Assembly (NCBI RefSeq): GCF_937951745.1
Contig: NZ_CALFBQ010000008.1
Location: 25,035-89,034, forward strand
Origin: an uncultured Chloroflexus sp.
Lineage (GTDB): Bacteria > Chloroflexota > Chloroflexia > Chloroflexales > Chloroflexaceae
Direction of reading: 5' to 3'
Length of the DNA stretch: 64,000 bases
The notes beneath the pieces were generated by a model. It saw only the letters and a list, made by a program, of their open reading frames with translations. It was not told the origin of the DNA and made no database searches. Within the stretch, counting starts at the first letter, position 1; each line of letters opens with the position of its first letter. A program made the translations under genes and the position numbers. Shown here in pieces: positions 62,411 to 64,000 of this stretch.

Positions 62411-64000
62411 TTACTCAGCAAATGTAACGCTGTAGGCGGCAATGGCTTCATCCAACCGGCCCTGCCGCGAATAGACATCACCCAATAATCGGTGCAACTG
62501 GCGCAACACCGGAACGTCATCAACGGTATTAATCAGGTCTTCTAGCTCCTCAGCGATTCGATCAAGCAACGCGCTTTGCTTGAGTAAACGGCGATAGACT
62601 ACTACCATCAATTCCGCTTGCCCAGTCTGCGCACAGAGGCGGGCAATCGTGAAGGCTAGTGCGTGATTGGCTGGATTGGCGCTCAACTGGCGCAGGTAGT
62701 CATCAAGCTTAGCATTACCGGTGGGAATGAAATCTTCCGGTGCGCGTGGCCGCAATGGCGCGCGTGCTGATCGACCGCGTCCGGCGGTCGCTGCCTCACG
62801 GCGGGCAAAGCGCAAGTCATCGCGTGTCGGCGCTGCACTCCGCCGTTCCTCACCAAATGTTGCCCGAGATGCCGGTTGCGGCTTTGCCCGTTCAGAGAGC
62901 GGCGGCAACACGACACGGGCCGGCTCTGGCGCAACCGGCTCTGGAGGGGCTTGCCAGATATCATCTAACGCATCAAGCGGCTCAGGCTCAAAGCTCGCGT
63001 CTTCTGGTTTGGGGGGCGGAGGTGGCTCTTCCACGCGCGGGGTGGTTCGCACCGCCTTTGCCACCGGAACTGCTTCGGCAACGCTGAAATCAAACAGGTC
63101 TTCTTCTGCTGCCGCAGCCGCCGGCTGCTCAGCCTGCTGCATCGCCTCTAGCTGCGCGATCTCTTCGGCCGACAGCCCCAACTCCTCCAGCGAGAACGGC
63201 GCCAGCTCCGGCTCGGTTGCCGCAGCCGCCGGCTGCTCAGCCTGCTGCATCGCCTCTAGCTGCGCGATCTCTTCGGGCGAGAGGCCCAACTCCTCCAGCG
63301 AGAACGGCGTCAACTCCGGCTCGGTCGCCGCAGCCGCCGGCTGCTCAGCCTGCTGCATTGCCTCTAGCTGCGCGATCTCCTCTGCCGACAGCCCCAGCTC
63401 TTCCAGCGAGAACGGCGTCAACTCCGGCTCGGTCGCCGCTGGTGTCTCCTCGGCAAACGGGGTGAGATCCGCTTCAGCCACCGACGTTGCCGGCCCTGTC
63501 TCTTCCTCGCCGATTTCGGCTTCCAGATCAATAATTTCGTCACCATCGCGAATCTGGATTCCAGCGTGGTGCAGCGACCAACCAAGCTGCTCGATCCGAT
63601 CCGCCTCGTGCTCGGGATCCTTCACTAACGCGATGATATCGGTAAGGTCGACATAGCCTTGCCGGTGCCCCAACTGGATCAGGCGATTAAGCACGGGATC
63701 ACCGGTATCGATCATTGGCTCTTCATCTTCCGAGAAGACTACCGTCTCAAAATTACCCAGATTTAAGTTGTCAATCTCTTCCGGCGGAATAGCCAACTCA
63801 CCCCCGGCATGAGCCGCGCCACCTTCTAAATCTTCAAATGAGAACGGTTCGAGATCGCCAAACTCATCGAGTGAGAAGGGTTCGACACCGGGCAACTCAA
63901 ACGACGACTCCGCTTCAGCGGGAGATATGCCCAAATCGGCCAAGACGTTGCTATCAACCGATTCGGTTGGTACGAACAGACTTTCCAATGACTCATCAAC
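62411..64000 (-). CDS. Acidic repeat protein with C-terminal TPR (5' end beyond window)
   Basis: The frame is open to the right edge (VDESLESLFVPTESV), so the N-terminus is missing. The visible 529 residues are mostly disordered and acidic with repeated PFSLEELGL-type motifs. Three tandem 36-residue units contain PFSLEELGLSAEEIAQLEAM followed by QQAEQPAAAA. A helical part around GHRQGYVDLTDIIALVKD lies before the repeats, a Pro/Ala/Arg-rich linker follows them, and the last ~110 residues are TPR-like (LRQLHRLLGDVYSRQGRLDE). It ends 63 nt before the roadblock gene. A scaffold that gathers partners through the repeated short motif is my inference; no enzyme domain is seen. Confidence 0.8.
   Translation of the reverse strand, partial: VDESLESLFVPTESVDSNVLADLGISPAEAESSFELPGVEPFSLDEFGDLEPFSFEDLEGGAAHAGGELAIPPEEIDNLNLGNFETVVFSEDEEPMIDTGDPVLNRLIQLGHRQGYVDLTDIIALVKDPEHEADRIEQLGWSLHHAGIQIRDGDEIIDLEAEIGEEETGPATSVAEADLTPFAEETPAATEPELTPFSLEELGLSAEEIAQLEAMQQAEQPAAAATEPELTPFSLEELGLSPEEIAQLEAMQQAEQPAAAATEPELAPFSLEELGLSAEEIAQLEAMQQAEQPAAAAAEEDLFDFSVAEAVPVAKAVRTTPRVEEPPPPPKPEDASFEPEPLDALDDIWQAPPEPVAPEPARVVLPPLSERAKPQPASRATFGEERRSAAPTRDDLRFARREAATAGRGRSARAPLRPRAPEDFIPTGNAKLDDYLRQLSANPANHALAFTIARLCAQTGQAELMVVVYRRLLKQSALLDRIAEELEDLINTVDDVPVLRQLHRLLGDVYSRQGRLDEAIAAYSVTFAE
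63110..63433 (-). repeat. Three tandem 108-bp coding repeats
   Basis: Three near-identical 108-bp units in phase with the reading frame; for example GGCTGCTCAG recurs at 63123, 63231 and 63339. Differences between units are few and mostly synonymous, or exchange Ala/Pro and Thr/Ala, pointing to recent duplication and possible copy-number variation. Confidence 0.9.

Noticed and set aside
63110..63433. CRISPR-like or VNTR array
   Set aside because: The three 108-bp units are contiguous, in frame and coding, with no unique spacers, so they are protein repeats rather than CRISPR.

Overview
The window looks like chromosome of a filamentous anoxygenic phototroph of the Chloroflexus type (Chloroflexota). 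This is inferred from the moderately GC-rich sequence, the gene families (SARP/BTAD-NTPase-TPR regulator, CoxE and XdhC accessory proteins, TAXI-TRAP transporter, arrays of membrane mannosyltransferase-like proteins with Chloroflexota-style beta domains) and a division/cell wall cluster that lacks murE. No rRNA, tRNA, CRISPR array, prophage or insertion sequence was recognised.

Region 1 (1-17.7 kb, all minus strand) is a nearly complete dcw cluster, read from right to left: mraZ, rsmH, ftsL, ftsI, murF, mraY, murD, a rhomboid protease gene, ftsW, murG, a CvpA-like membrane gene, murC, murB, ddl, ftsQ and ftsA. ftsA runs off the left edge. A sigma70-type promoter and three TGGG MraZ boxes at 10-bp spacing lie in front of mraZ. 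Genes mostly overlap by 1-17 nt. The exceptions are a 137-nt ftsW/murG overlap and gaps before murF, ftsW and ddl. murE is missing from its usual place between ftsI and murF.

Region 2 (17.8-27.7 kb) holds moaC, three small conserved or TPR-type proteins, and a minus-strand group made of a TAXI receptor, a fused TRAP permease and two XdhC/CoxI-type molybdo-enzyme maturation proteins. A divergent haloacetate-dehalogenase-like hydrolase follows, then a CoxE-like VWA protein with a helical partner.

Region 3 (27.7-37.5 kb) contains a secreted subtilase split by one in-frame TAG, a divergent 1148-residue SARP-type regulator, a MarR regulator with a DUF6069-like membrane protein, a photolyase and a membrane-anchored endonuclease/exonuclease/phosphatase protein.

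Region 4 (37.6-50.7 kb) is a minus-strand array of five large polytopic glycosyltransferases (ArnT/PMT type) and one GT4 enzyme. Three of the five appear to share a C-terminal beta domain, and a similar domain sits at the N-terminus of a fourth.

Region 5 (51-64 kb) is mixed: an orphan 348-residue protein, a metallophosphoesterase, a PspC protein, a 770-bp gene-free stretch with an AT-rich part, a Rieske protein, a GAF histidine kinase, sucD, deoC, a PfkB kinase, rodA, DAHP synthase, ndk, a roadblock protein and a repeat-rich acidic TPR protein cut by the right edge.

Start codons were chosen by Shine-Dalgarno spacing and family alignment. Several are GTG or TTG. All promoter, operator and hairpin calls come from reading the sequence only.
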